A DNA stretch of 64,000 bases from Anagrus nilaparvatae (taxonomy: Eukaryota; Arthropoda; Insecta; Hymenoptera; Mymaridae). Positions 22,580-33,849 of this stretch are shown in pieces. The notes under the pieces were generated by a model. It saw nothing but the letters and a program-made list of their open reading frames with translations. It had not been told where the DNA came from and searched no databases. Every line of letters begins with the position of its first letter. Position 1 is the first letter of the stretch. Location: contig JAKSXM010000014.1 of NCBI GenBank assembly GCA_022575985.1, forward strand, positions 25,792,001 to 25,856,000. Direction: 5' to 3'. The translations under genes were made by a program, and so were the position numbers.

Positions 22580-24680
22580 TTAGTATAAATTAATAACAAA
22601 CTAAATTAAAAAAAAAATTCAAAATTTTTTAATAATACAGTAAATTTATGCATATGTATGTAAATAGATCTGGAACATTAATTACATTTTCACTCTACAA
22701 TTATATTCTTTGTGGTATTACCTATGCTTGCTTACTCAAAGTCAAATAACAAAACCTTTTTGTTATAAGTAGAAATTTAATTAGCGGTTATACAATCAAT
22801 AATTAATATGTACAACATTTATAATTACGAAACATTAATTGCTCTCATTTTCATTTAAAAGTGCCTTTTTATTTTGTTTTACTTATTATATTTGACTTTT
22901 ATACGCTCTTTAGTTTTAATTAATCAATTATTCTTATTGAGAAAATATGATTTATTGATTGTGCAATGCATTAAAATGTGCTTTTATATTAAATAAAACA
23001 CGATTATATATACTTTAAGATTCTGCTTATTAATTAAATGTTTAAATAAAAATTCAATGAAGTAAAAAGTACAAATTTACAAAAATAAAAATTTACTATG
23101 TATTTAAACTGATAAAAGAAAATGATTATTATTATTATTATTATTTAAAAAAAAGTCTTTTATACATTAGTGTATAATATCTTTACGTAATCCGATTTAC
23201 TTTTAACAGTCAACGAAACTGAAAAAAGGAAAATATCATGGATTGACTTTATAATAATAATAACAATAATATATAACTGTATAAAGAAAAACTAGCTTTT
23301 ACAATAATAACAAAAAAAGAAAATAGTATTAACCTTTATACACAATGAATGAAAAAAAAAAATAGATTAAATAAGAATAAAAAATATATATTGCTTTTGA
23401 CAGATTATTATTAAAAAAAATATTTTTTTTTTTTAATTTTGTTTAATTTTTATCTAATAACGACGTTTTTTTTTTAGTGTACATTATGGTTTTCCTTTTA
23501 TATTTTATATAAGCGAAAAAGTTACTTACTTAAGTAAATGTAAACCACTAATGTCATAACTGAGAAAAGCCTATCCCACAAATATGACCTCGTTAAATTA
23601 CACTTAAAATTTATTTATAACTTATTAATTGATTACGATTTTATGTATATAAGACTTATTTTTAGAATTTAATTAGGTTATGTACACAAAATAGATATAA
23701 TTTTTTTTTTTTAATAAAATAGATACTTTTTTTTTATTGCTTGATTGATAGTATTGATATATTATCACTAATACCAAATGAGGGATTCCACTCCAACTGA
23801 GCCAAGGTTGAACTGAAGGGTCGTAGGAATCAGCTCAAACTGATTTTTTCTGAGAAATAATTAGTATTCTCAGCCAATTTTAGCTTACTAACTCAAATCA
23901 TTGATTTCTAGCTGTCATTTTTGTATTTTTGACCTACTTTGGTAAAGTAGCTCCAGTCGGGTATTTAATAATGGGACTTTACGTCAAAAATGATTTAAAA
24001 GCTTATATTAATGATTTCATGGATTATATAAAATAGTTTGAAAATTTCTTAATAAAAATTGAGAAACATCATAAAATTTTGATTGGAAATAATACAGACA
24101 GTTTCGAACCGAAGGAGCTAAACATTCAGGTGTCTCTTATTTCTGAGAAATGAACCCCCTCTTGAAAATATGGATCAGTTTTAGAGGGCTAATCGAAAAC
24201 CCAGGGTCCGCTTCACTAATTTTTTCTCCTATAAATATCAACCCATAAAATTTAATTTAAATTTTTATTTAAAAAATAATTTTTTTTCCTATATAAAATT
24301 CAATTACTACAAACATAAAGAAAAAATTTCTCACAAGTTTTCAAAAAATTGTATTACGACTATAAAAGAAAATTTCAATCAATTTTTTAATATTATAAAA
24401 TTTATATATGTACAAAATATTTGTATATAAGTGTAAAAAAAGTAATTGAAAAATTTTTAGATATAAATTTTTGTTGAAAGATGATAAAATTACTTAAATA
24501 TGTAAGCTTACATATGTAAAGAAAAAAAATGAAATTGGTTCTTGAAAAAGGAAAAAAAAAAAATTCGTTCTAGAAAATATTTGAATTAAATTATATTGAT
24601 AAAAATCATTTCTTAGCTAACATAAAAAAATTATGATAGTAGATAATTAATTTGAAATTGATTAATTTGAAAGTACAAAT
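22580..24680. other. AT-rich intergenic stretch
   Basis: It contains an (ATT)n run near 23124-23145 and a (AAT)-rich stretch near 23250. A more GC-rich patch at about 23780-24210 has no open frame or partner. No gene was seen. Confidence 0.5.
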
Positions 24681-24689
24681 TGCATTGGG

Positions 24690-24885
24690 GTGTCAGACCT
24701 AAAACTGAAAAAAAATTTCGCTTATCGCAACCGGTATTTCAGTTGTGGCAGCCGGACTTTAAGAAAAACTTTAAAAAAATGAGTTTTCTTTCTTAAAATG
24801 CGAGCACCGCGGTATGGTGAAATTAAAAAAAAATTTTATTTGCAACCATTTAAAAGCAGCAACCAGATTTTTTATTTAGTATACG
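24690..24885. mobile_element. Degenerate family B MITE
   Basis: ACTGAAAAAAAATTTCGCTT, GCAACCGGTATTTCAGTTGTGGC and AGCCGGACTTT echo the CACTG-ended element at 3200-3464, including the doubled GGCAACCGG-type motif. The ends are too worn to place the target duplication. Confidence 0.5.
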
Positions 24886-25464
24886 AATACGCAGTAAGAG
24901 CGCTACTCCCTGAACTACGGTTAACTCTTCGAAATTTATAAATAATATCGTATCCTTATGTATTCTGTAGAAATTATTTCAGTTGCGAGAAAATTTTAAC
25001 CATTGAATTATCTTAAAATGGCACTATGTAAATTTTCAAAAAATAGTGGTTTTTAATTTTAAAAATTTTTACCGTGTTGACACGGTGTCTTTTCATTACA
25101 AATTTGGGGCAAAACTATTCTCGTAAGTAAAGTGCTTTATAATGATTATACAATAGGACAATCAAAACTTAATTCATAGTTTAGCCCTTTTATGAATTCC
25201 AATTTCGGGGGATAAGAGTTTCAATCTCGTAAAATTTATCCGAAAATCTGCATGACCCCAAAACTTCCTTGAAGATAGTCATTCAATGGACACAAAGAGG
25301 TTGTTTTCCTTGACATTTCATGCGAATTTTTGATCTTGTTAAAAATTTTAAGTCAAGGAAGTTAACCTTGCATATACACTGAGCCCGAAGATTTGCCTTA
25401 GTTCATCTTTGCAATGACACTTGGCGCAAAACGAATTTTTCCTGCATTTTTTTGATATCTAAGT

Positions 25465-25655
25465 CAAAAATAGCTATTTTTTAAACAAGGAACAAAATTT
25501 TGGTTTTGGCTTTGCATGCAGTTGTATGAATAAGCGAGTGCAGACAGCATGCAAAAGTCAAACCCCATATTCAAACATAATTTTACATATAACGGGCAAA
25601 AAACCCATCTCCCTAGGGTCGAAAATAGGCTCTTTTGCTCTAGATATGTAAAACT
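25465..25655. repeat. Dispersed repeat family C, copy 2
   Basis: The blocks TAGCTATTTTTTAAACAAGG, GACAGCATGCAAAAGTCAAACC, ACATATAACGGGCAAAAAA, CTCCCTAGGGTCG and CTAGATATGTA match copy 1 in order. This copy carries extra sequence (GCATGCAGTTGTATG) also found in copy 3, so it is the most complete. Confidence 0.7.
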
Positions 25656-26007
25656 GTTTTCGTGTAGTGTGCGTACATATTTGCGCGTTAGGTAAAACTT
25701 TGGGCTTAGTATATAAAGATCTCTCTCGGTAACTTTTCAATTTAAATAGCTTTTGATTTAAGTAATATGATGAGTTTAAATATAAATTGGCTAATAACTA
25801 TTATGGATCTATTTTTATCTAAAAAGGGATTCTAAAATTTGTATAATGATCTAAAAATCATTAATATCGGACGAAAATTTTAATCAATTATCACTTCATT
25901 TTTACTCAGACTTCCGTTCCTCTTATAGTAATAAGATTTTTATGGGTGACCTGAATGCTAAGTTACTTGTTAACACTAGTGACAGTAAGTTATTTATAAA
26001 TAGACCA

Positions 26008-26011
<4 letters not shown>

Positions 26012-26059
<48 letters not shown>
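26012..26059. repeat. (CT)n microsatellite inside LINE copy 2
   Basis: About 24 CT units interrupt the endonuclease coding region between NRPM and NATHRPL, an expansion inside the dead element. Confidence 0.9.
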
Positions 26060-26062
<3 letters not shown>

Positions 26063-27164
26063 ATGAACGCGACTCATCGTCCCCTTGTCACAGAAGATTC
26101 TAAGACAGTAGATCCCAAAACATGGTTTGACATCATTTGTGTTGACACCAATGATAATATTCTCGCTCATAGCAATACAGTCCTTTTATTTCATAGTTGT
26201 CACAACCTCATCGACGTAGAGATTGAGTTTTATTTTCCTAAACCTCCAAAAGAAAACTTTATTTTTCGTAAATTTAATGATGTCACAAACGAGGATATTA
26301 ATGGATTTTTACTAACGGTAAATAGAAATAATTTCTTAAACAATTTTTGACCTAGAATTGGCACTCAACTGCCTTAAATCCAACTTATATCTAGCAATAG
26401 ATCATCTAGTACATCCGAACCATAAATCCTAAGAAAGCTTTTAACCGTGGGTAACAGATAAAATTAACTGATAGGAACTGAAAAGCGTTATCTTAGAACA
26501 AAAAATTAGGTTCAGTCTTAGGTCCGCTACTATTTTGTCGATTTATAAGTGACCTGAAATTGCATCTACCGGAGGGAGGATTTTTTTATCTACTTTATGC
26601 AAATGATATTCAGATCTATGTTCAGGTTTCTCTTGAAAAAGTATCCTATGGTTTTGAAGTGTTGTTCATAGTTGGTAAAAATGTTAAAATTTGGATTGAA
26701 AATATTATGCTTCGCCTAAATAAAAAGAAAACCAAAGCCATATTCTTCAGCACGTCTACTTTTGTCAATAGGCTTAAATTGTTAGACTTAAAGGTAGAAG
26801 TAAATGATAGCATCAACATTCATTTTGAAACAGAGCTTAAGTTAAGGTTAATTGTTTTAGAGTTTAGGCGTGATACTTGACAGCAAAGTCTCGTGGTACT
26901 CTCAAATAACAGTCATTGCCAAAAAAGTTAAAAAAATAATGTTTACGTTACGATTTATACAACATTTCACTATTGAGTCTTTACGCATTAGACTAGTGCA
27001 GGTTTTAATTGTTCCACATTTTGAGTACTGCAATTCATTATAAGTTGACGCAAACATAACATTTAAAGTAAAACTGCAAAGACTAAGCAATGCGTCATTT
27101 ACAATTAGATACATATATGGAGTAAGTAGAGACATGCACTTATTTCCATAAAGAAAAAAACTTA

Positions 27165-27527
27165 TAACCGGTTTGTGTACACACAACCAAAATGCATGGA
27201 ACATGTTTACTTACATCTGTAATCTTACAGCATAGACACACAAAAAACAATACAATTTCCTATTTTTATAATTTGTAATTATCACCTTTACTAAATGTTA
27301 AGATTCTAAACCCAAACTATTATGATTTCCTAAACGTGTATTATTCTAGGTCCCTAAATCAAAAAAATTTTCTAAGTCCCAAAATTGAAATTATTCCAAG
27401 TCCCATTTGACCCCCCCCCTTAAATGGGACATATTTGACCCCCCCCCCCTTAAATGGGACAAATTTGACCCCCCCCCTTAATTTTCAAATTCCGAAGTAC
27501 CCCCTCCCTATAAACATGTTCCATGTT
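27165..27527. mobile_element. Family D element nested in LINE copy 2
   Basis: The left end TAACCGGTTTGTGTACACAC runs into ATGCATGGAACATGTTTAC; the right end is CCCTATAAACATGTTCCATG. ATGGAACATGTTTA is therefore inverted at the two ends, with about 30 extra bases outside on the left. AAAAACTTA lies on both sides (27156-27164 and 27528-27536) and also belongs to the interrupted LINE sequence, so it may be a 9-bp target duplication. However, several other copies also have AAAACTTATAAC at this edge, which leaves the boundary ambiguous. The interior has inverted 24-bp units (AAGTCCC...ATTATTC type) and three C8-C10 tracts each followed by TTAA. Confidence 0.7.
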
Positions 27528-28064
27528 AAAAACTTAATTGGCTTTGCACAGATACTCTTAGACTCAACTTTACTGGAATAATTATATACAAAGTTTTACG
27601 TCTACTTGAAGCTTCCTACTTAACTGTCCTTTTTGTCAAATATTTGCCAAGGGAAAATGACAGAGTCAAACTTTGAACCAAAGGAGTTACCCTTCCAGGT
27701 TCCAAAAACTGTGGACATTCTTCATTCCATCTACAAGGTACAAAATTTAGGAACTCTCTACCCTCTGACATTCGGTACATCTCCCCGTTAAAAAACTTCA
27801 AAACTGCTCTGTTTAAGTACTTACTGACGCTTGATCCTTAATATTACTTATACAATTTCATTATTTCAAATTTAGATTCTCTGCCTTCTAGTCTACTAAT
27901 TGACTCTGGTATATGCTTATCAGTATCAAACTACCTATATATATCTACGCATTTAATATTTAATTTTGTAAAAGACTGTTGTGAATTATAAAATGTATAT
28001 TTACTATTTTGCTTATATAAATAAAGCTTTATCCTATTTTATCTTATTTTACTCACTTATTTTT

Positions 28065-29560
28065 TTTTTTCTCAATTTCAATTCTTTAGAAGCTTACCAA
28101 AAAGAGGCACAACAATCTTGATTAAAATTTCCAGGCAAAATCAACAAGGTAAAAATTATTAATATTCGATGAAATTTTATTTTTTTTTATTATTTATAAG
28201 CTACAGTTATCAAGTTAATTTACTTAAAAATTTATAAAATTTAAATAAAAAATAAAAATCTGCAGTTTTTATTTTCAACAATAAACAGAAAAAGTAAATA
28301 TTGAATATGAATGCTAAGATATATCATTGGTATATAAATTCAATATAAAATTTAAATACGTTATACGTACAATACATACATATTTTTTATCTTTTTATTT
28401 CAATATTTTTCTATATATATATATATATATACCTATAATAATATATCGTACATTTTTTTATGTTAAATTTTATGTATCTAAAAAAGCTCTCTTAAAATTT
28501 ATATATACTAACTTATAAACTAAATTTAAAAAAATTTTTTTATTATAGGTATCCATCCATAGAAAAAATAACTAAAATTTAATGTTTTATAAAAAATTTT
28601 GTTTTTTATTAAAAAAAAAAAAATTAAACAATTTATAAATCAAAAAATTATATAAGAAAAAGTTTTTAATAAAATATTTTTTTAATTTAATAAATTTTCA
28701 TACACAAGTAAATATATTTTAAATTTTTGAAAGAAAAAAAAAACAAAGAATTTTTTATTTGATATAAAAAAAATATATATTATTTCAAAACAATTTCTGT
28801 CAATATTTTTTTCAGAATTTATATTTCGTATATATGTAGATAGTAATAACACATGAATAAATCAAAAATAATTTTTCCTATACATTCATGAAATTGTTAT
28901 CAATGAAATCAGAATATTAAAAAAAAAATATATATATGAAAAATTCTAGCTCGTTGTATATATTTATTTTGCTGTTACCTTTGGTTATCAGTTAATAAAA
29001 AAATGAATTTTAGTACAATTTATTTCTTAGAAATATTTAGCCTTTTAAATAATGTATAATAGTAATTAAATTATATAGTATTAAATTATTCAAAAAATTT
29101 ATTGTTGGTCTATAATAAGGAGAGTATTTAAAAAAATTTTAAATTAATATTTTAAATTATATTAATCTTTTTACTTAGAATTTCCAATTTAATTTTCAAA
29201 TTTTGTAGTCTTACCTCGAATTTTAATACCTTTTCATCGTTTTAATTTATTTGTAAGGGAAGCGTATATATTGTAAAAATGGAATAATGTTTTACAGTCT
29301 TCTCATATTGCAAATATTCAGTTATTAAATTTTAATCAAATAAAATAATTTTCAAAAATAAATGTTTGCTATAATTATAATCATATTGCAGATTAAAAAG
29401 TTTTTAATTAAAGAGTCTAGGTATAGAGTATAATTTTCAATTTTTTTTCCTAAAACGAAAGCTATTTCTAAGAAATAAATACTTTTCCTAGAATCTAATT
29501 AATATAAAAATATTGAAAAATTATATTTGAATGTAGGTTAAAAAGTTTTTTAAAATGAAA
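28065..29560. other. AT-rich intergenic stretch
   Basis: There are long A and T runs and a (TA)n tract near 28412. The frame at 28327-28518 is Ile/Tyr/Phe noise. No gene was seen. Confidence 0.55.
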
Positions 29561-29561
29561 T

Positions 29562-29744
29562 ATAAGCTCTTTCTACACCAGATTAAAAGTCTAGATTAAA
29601 TCAAGTCTAGCATTATAAGTTTTATAGTGTAGTTGGGAATTTTTGACGATTAATCGTGAAAACTCTCAACTACACTATAAAAATTATTATACTATACTAG
29701 ATTTTATATCTACTTTTAATGCAGTGTACAAAGGGCTTTAAATA
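29562..29744. mobile_element. Small foldback element
   Basis: TTTTATAGTGTAGTTG (29620-29635) and CAACTACACTATAAAA (29667-29682) are perfect reverse complements. Outside them, TTAAAAGTCTAGATTAAATC pairs imperfectly with the inverse at about 29690-29720, and CTCTTTCTACACC with the inverse of GGTGTACAAAGGG-like sequence. The whole is about 180 bp. It is probably a MITE, and the target duplication is not clear. Confidence 0.6.
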
Positions 29745-29788
29745 AAATATTAGTTATAGCCTGAAAAACTTCATTTACTGTAGTGCTT

Positions 29789-29900
29789 AATAGCTATTTT
29801 TTAAACAAAGGACAAAATATTGTTTTTGACTTTGCATGTAGTTGCATGCAGAAGCGATCATAATTTTACATATAACGGGCAAAGAAGCTGTCTCCCTAGG
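29789..29900. repeat. Dispersed repeat family C, copy 3 (truncated by insertion)
   Basis: It matches copies 1 and 2 from TAGCTATTTTTTAAACAAAGG up to GTCTCCCTAGG, where the family A element begins with TACTCCAG. The part of family C beyond CCCTAGG is not found immediately after the element. Confidence 0.7.
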
Positions 29901-31024
29901 TACTCCAGTCAAAATACGGGGGGGGGTGTATTTTCACTGGCAAACACGAGATTTGCTATACTATAGGTTTTTTGGGTCGCTGAACACGAAAATCGGGGTC
30001 TTTTTGTAAAGAAATAGGGGCTTCACCCTTAAATTTGCAAAAACTACCCCCAAAAAGGGTTTTATTTTACATATTCGCACTTTGAGCGCTCAGGTTTGCA
30101 CCATAAAGGGGTTTTTTGGGTCGCTGATCAGAAATTTTGCCTTATTTTTCATAAATTATCATTATTTCACCCTTAAAACTACCTCTAAAAGGGGTGTTTT
30201 TGCTATTTTCGCACTTTCAGCCTCCAGGATATGTCCATACAGGTTTTTTGGGTTGCTATTCAAGAACTTCGACCCCTTTTTTGTAATGTTTTTATTAATT
30301 TAACCAATAAATTGGTTAATTTTCAACTAATAGTCACGTAACAATGTTTCGCCATAGTGTATTAGGTTGGCTCGTCAGTAGACTCCTAATACACCTTATC
30401 TAGACACCGTTTAATTATTTAAAAAAACAAAAAATATTAAAAATATAAAATTATTTTTTTTTGAAATTTGTGTAAGTACTTGCCTTGAATATTGATTATT
30501 TATAAAAAAAAGTCGAAGTTCTTGATTACCGACCCAAAAAACCTATATGGCCACATCCTGGATGCTTAAAGTGCGAAAATATCAAAAACACCCCGTATTA
30601 GGGGGTAGTTTTAGCCAATTTAGAGGTAAAATTTTAATTATTTATGAAAAATAAGTCGAAATTTTTTATTAGCGATCCAAAAAACCTATATAAGCATACC
30701 CTAAATGCTAAAATTACTAAACTAAAACTACCCCTAAAAGGGGTGTTTTTTGCTAATTTAAGGGTGAAATATTGATTATTTATGAAAAAGAAGTATAAAT
30801 TCTTGATTTAATTCTTGATAAAATCTAAATTCTCTCAAAAAACCTGTATTGTGTAAATCTGAGCGCTCAAAGTGCGAATATGTAAAAAAAACCCCTTTAG
30901 GAAGTAGTTTTTGCAAATTTAAGGGTGAAACTCCCATTTCTTTACGAAATGACCACAATTTTCGTGTTCAGCGACCCAAAAAACCTTTAATAACACAGAT
31001 CCTGTATTTATATCATCTATAACA
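29901..31024. mobile_element. Large modular palindrome, family A
   Basis: It starts TACTCCAGTCAAAATACGGG, the same terminus as 2202-2658. The module GTTTTTTGGGTCGCTGA + CACGAAAATCG + CACCCTTAAATTTGCAAAAA + TATTCGCACTTTGAGCGCTCAG appears on the left. A shorter version follows with CACCCTTAAAACTACC. The same modules return inverted on the right (about 30530-30990). The centre has the perfect palindrome TAACCAATAAATTGGTTA (30301-30318) and a hairpin GTGTATTAGG/CCTAATACAC (30357-30366 with 30385-30394). The right terminus is worn. There is no transposase. It appears built by internal duplication or nesting of the basic 457-bp element. Confidence 0.7.
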
Positions 31025-31089
31025 TATCACATGAAAAACAAAAAAAGTACTAATTTTTAATAAAATATTGACTTTTATAACCAAACTGC

Positions 31090-31740
31090 ATCGCGAAAAG
31101 TACTACCATTTCTAAAAACTTTTATTTGCGCATGCGCAATATCACATATTTTGGATGGTACGGTTGCTTATCCCTGTGATATGAATGCTGAATTAGGTCC
31201 CAGTGAGAAACTGAATGTATCTTTTTTATGAATCCAAATAAACAGCTTGAGATGCACTTCATTTCTTATATATTCTTGCAAACGCATTTTACTTTCGAGA
31301 AAATATACTGGAGATCAATTAATAACATGGACCACTTTGTGGCAATTAATATTGGAGCTGAGTAAAAGATTTACATATAATTCCATGAATTTGGTACCTT
31401 GATTGTAACATATAAAAAATAATTTCCTTTCATAATAGCCTTTCATTGGTTATGGTACCACATCACATCCAAGTATTCAAGTTCATTTTATTTTTTCAGT
31501 GGCACCAGAAACTCTTTTCCTTAAACTGGCCATCAAAAAACATATACATGATGAAACCATCTCTATTACCTTTATTGCATCTATCAGGTTCAATAATTTT
31601 ATGTAAGTAGGAACAGACATTTATTTAATCTTCGTAACTCAAAGCTTTTTGATTCGCAAGTCCGGAGGATCCTGCCACCTTACTTGTATTAGATGATAAT
31701 TACTCTAATTTTCACTGACAAATCATGTATTGTATGAATT
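31090..31740. other. Degraded, coding-like but unidentified region
   Basis: Base composition here is much less AT-rich than the surroundings and resembles the decayed LINE and transposase segments. On the minus strand scattered stretches such as WYHNQ and KGNYFLYVTIKVPNSWNYM read like protein but are broken by stops. I do not recognise a family. A decayed transposase is possible. Confidence 0.3.
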
Positions 31741-31848
31741 TTTATGTAGATTGTTTAAAATTTAACGGTAAGTTCAGGTAAATTAATATACAATTTGATT
31801 CTTTATTTATAGAAACTTAAAGCCATTTTTATTGTACATAAATGATGT

Positions 31849-32030
31849 GCATGGAACATATTTACTAAACATATGAAATATATAATTCTCAGTCCTTAAA
31901 CATGGATAATTCTAAGTCCGTAAATCTTAATTATTCCAAGCCCCATTTGACCTCCCCCCGAACATGACTATTTATCCTTCTCGATTTCCAGGCCTTCTGG
32001 GATACCCCTCCCTATAAAAATGTTCCATGC
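31849..32030. mobile_element. Short family D MITE
   Basis: GCATGGAACATATTTA at the left and TAAAAATGTTCCATGC at the right are inverted repeats. The interior has AAGTCC-type 24-bp units and ATTTGACCTCCCCCC, as in the larger element at 27165. The length is 182 bp. This copy shows that ATGGAACAT is a true terminus of the family. Confidence 0.75.
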
Positions 32031-32039
32031 TAATATAAA

Positions 32040-33205
32040 AAGAAAATAATATTTTATTATTATAATTTTGTTTTACTTCAATATATTTAATTCAATATTT
32101 GAATTTCCAAGGAATATAATTTTACAATGTATAAATTAAATTGAAGCTTGGAGAGTATAGTACTTTTTGAAAATAACATAATTAGGTTTATAATTCTAAC
32201 AGAGATTTTCTTTAAAATTGTTTACATATTAGATTTTTTAGATAATTTAACTTCCAATTTTGAAACATTACTCTCAAAAAAGGTAAACAAATCCTGGTTA
32301 GATTTTCTCATATATAAATTTTATAAAATATATAACTAAAGTTTGAAATATTAAATTTTTGGTACATAGAAGAATTTAAAAATATATATATATATATATA
32401 TATTTTATAAAACGTATATTATAGGTAGGCAATATAGAAAATCGATTATACAGTTAGTAGATAAAATAACTCAAACAGTTATATATATATGTTTTTTTGA
32501 AATATACCTAACAATACAATAGAAATATATATATATATATATATATACACTTTATCTCTTTATTATTAGATTGGATCACCAGTTAGATTATCATATCATA
32601 ATAGCATCGAAAGTAGCTAACTGTATTTTATGTGTAAATCAACGATTCCATATTATAAATTCAGTAAAAGCTTATACAATATAATGTCATTAGAAATTTT
32701 CAATAATATTATAAATTTTCTATTTCAAATTTGTCATTGTTGCATAATCATCTTATTATAATAAAAATAATAATAATAGTTTTTTTCGAGTGTATAAAAA
32801 AAATTTTTATTTCAAATTTAAGTTTATAGTATAAAAAAAAAAGTGTAAGCAATTTTAAATGTGAATATTGAGTAGCGTGTGAAACCTTTCTATGGAAATA
32901 CAACTTTTCTCAATTTCCAATATGTGTAAGAAGTGTTATCAATGCATTCGGTATGTACATCCGATGTGAAAAGTTATCTGTGGCACTTTTCCTTTATAAA
33001 GAGCTCTCTTACTATATATATATTATATATATATGAAGCTTTACCTAAGTTTTCTAAGTTGGGTAACCAACTTTTTTAACAAAAAAAAGAAGTTTTTTAG
33101 TGTGTGTGTGTATAGTTTTATAAATTTTTTTTATTTTAAATTGAATTACCTATATGATTATTTAAATATGTAGTTTGATTTGCAACGTAAGGAATTAATT
33201 TTATA
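32040..33205. other. AT-rich intergenic stretch
   Basis: (TA)n tracts lie near 32382 and 32529. There is no convincing gene; the frame at 32148-32339 is low complexity. Confidence 0.55.
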
Positions 33206-33210
33206 CACTT

Positions 33211-33844
33211 TTAAGGTTGAATCAGGTGGATAAAAATAGAATTTTTCTATTTAAAATTTTTGTAAATAAAAACTTCTGGAATCTTTAATTTTTATAGCCA
33301 TTTATCAAGTTATGTCCTTTAGTATTTAAAAAAAAAATATTTTTGAAAATTTATTGACTACAGACAGAGATATTGTCACTTAAAATATCCTTCATTTTTG
33401 AACTACTAAATTAATTAAGACTTTTTTATAAAGTTTTTGATTTTAAAAATCTTTGAGTATAATATTTAGGACATTATTTAGCATCGATTCACTAAAAAAA
33501 TTTCTAACAACAATTTTCAAAATATCGATTTATTCAGAGTAAAATTTAGAAAATAAACAAATTTTTTCAGTGAATCGATGCTAAACAATTTCCAAATTAT
33601 ATTCAAAAATTTTTAAAATCAAAAATTTTATAAAATAGTCTTGACTAATTCAGTGGATCAAAAATTAAAGAAATTTCAAGATCTAATATCTCCACCTATA
33701 GTCAAAAATTAAAAATTTTTTTTTTATATTCTAAGGGACATGTAACATGATCAATGGCTATACAAATCACAGATTTCAGAAGTTTCGATTACCAGAAATC
33801 TTAAAACAAAAAATGATATTTTTATCCACCTAATTCAACCTTAA
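33211..33844. mobile_element. Foldback element of 634 bp
   Basis: TTAAGGTTGAATCAGGTGGATAAAAAT at the left and its near-exact inverse ending TTCAACCTTAA at the right define the ends. Inner pairs include TAGCATCGATTCACT with AGTGAATCGATGCTA, and AAGACTTTTTTATAAAGTTTTTGATT with its diverged inverse. It is almost wholly palindromic, so the transcript would form a long hairpin. No coding capacity was found. Confidence 0.8.
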
Positions 33845-33849
33845 TTACT

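Larger units (their letters stand above)
25868..28060 (+). pseudogene. Broken jockey/CR1/L2-type LINE, copy 2, with nested insertion
   Basis: This is the same family as the LINE at 19100-21310. It opens with an endonuclease piece: MGDLNAKL near 25945 (the GDFN-type block) and, at 26063-26350, SHNLIDVEI-type residues. The text then jumps near 26508 from the linker straight to SVLGPLLFC, so the first half of RT is deleted. The catalytic box reads YAND instead of YADD (26595-26606). The thumb region continues to about 27125, is interrupted by a repeat insertion, and resumes at about 27537 (NWLC, TGIIIYKVLRL) to TLDP and a stop at 27841. Frameshifts and stops are present throughout. The 3' end carries AATAAAG and a TTTTATC-type tail. 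Confidence 0.85.

Noticed and set aside
26063..26350. Stand-alone 95-codon host gene
   Set aside because: Its residues fit the endonuclease C-terminal part of the broken LINE and are followed by RT of the same family.
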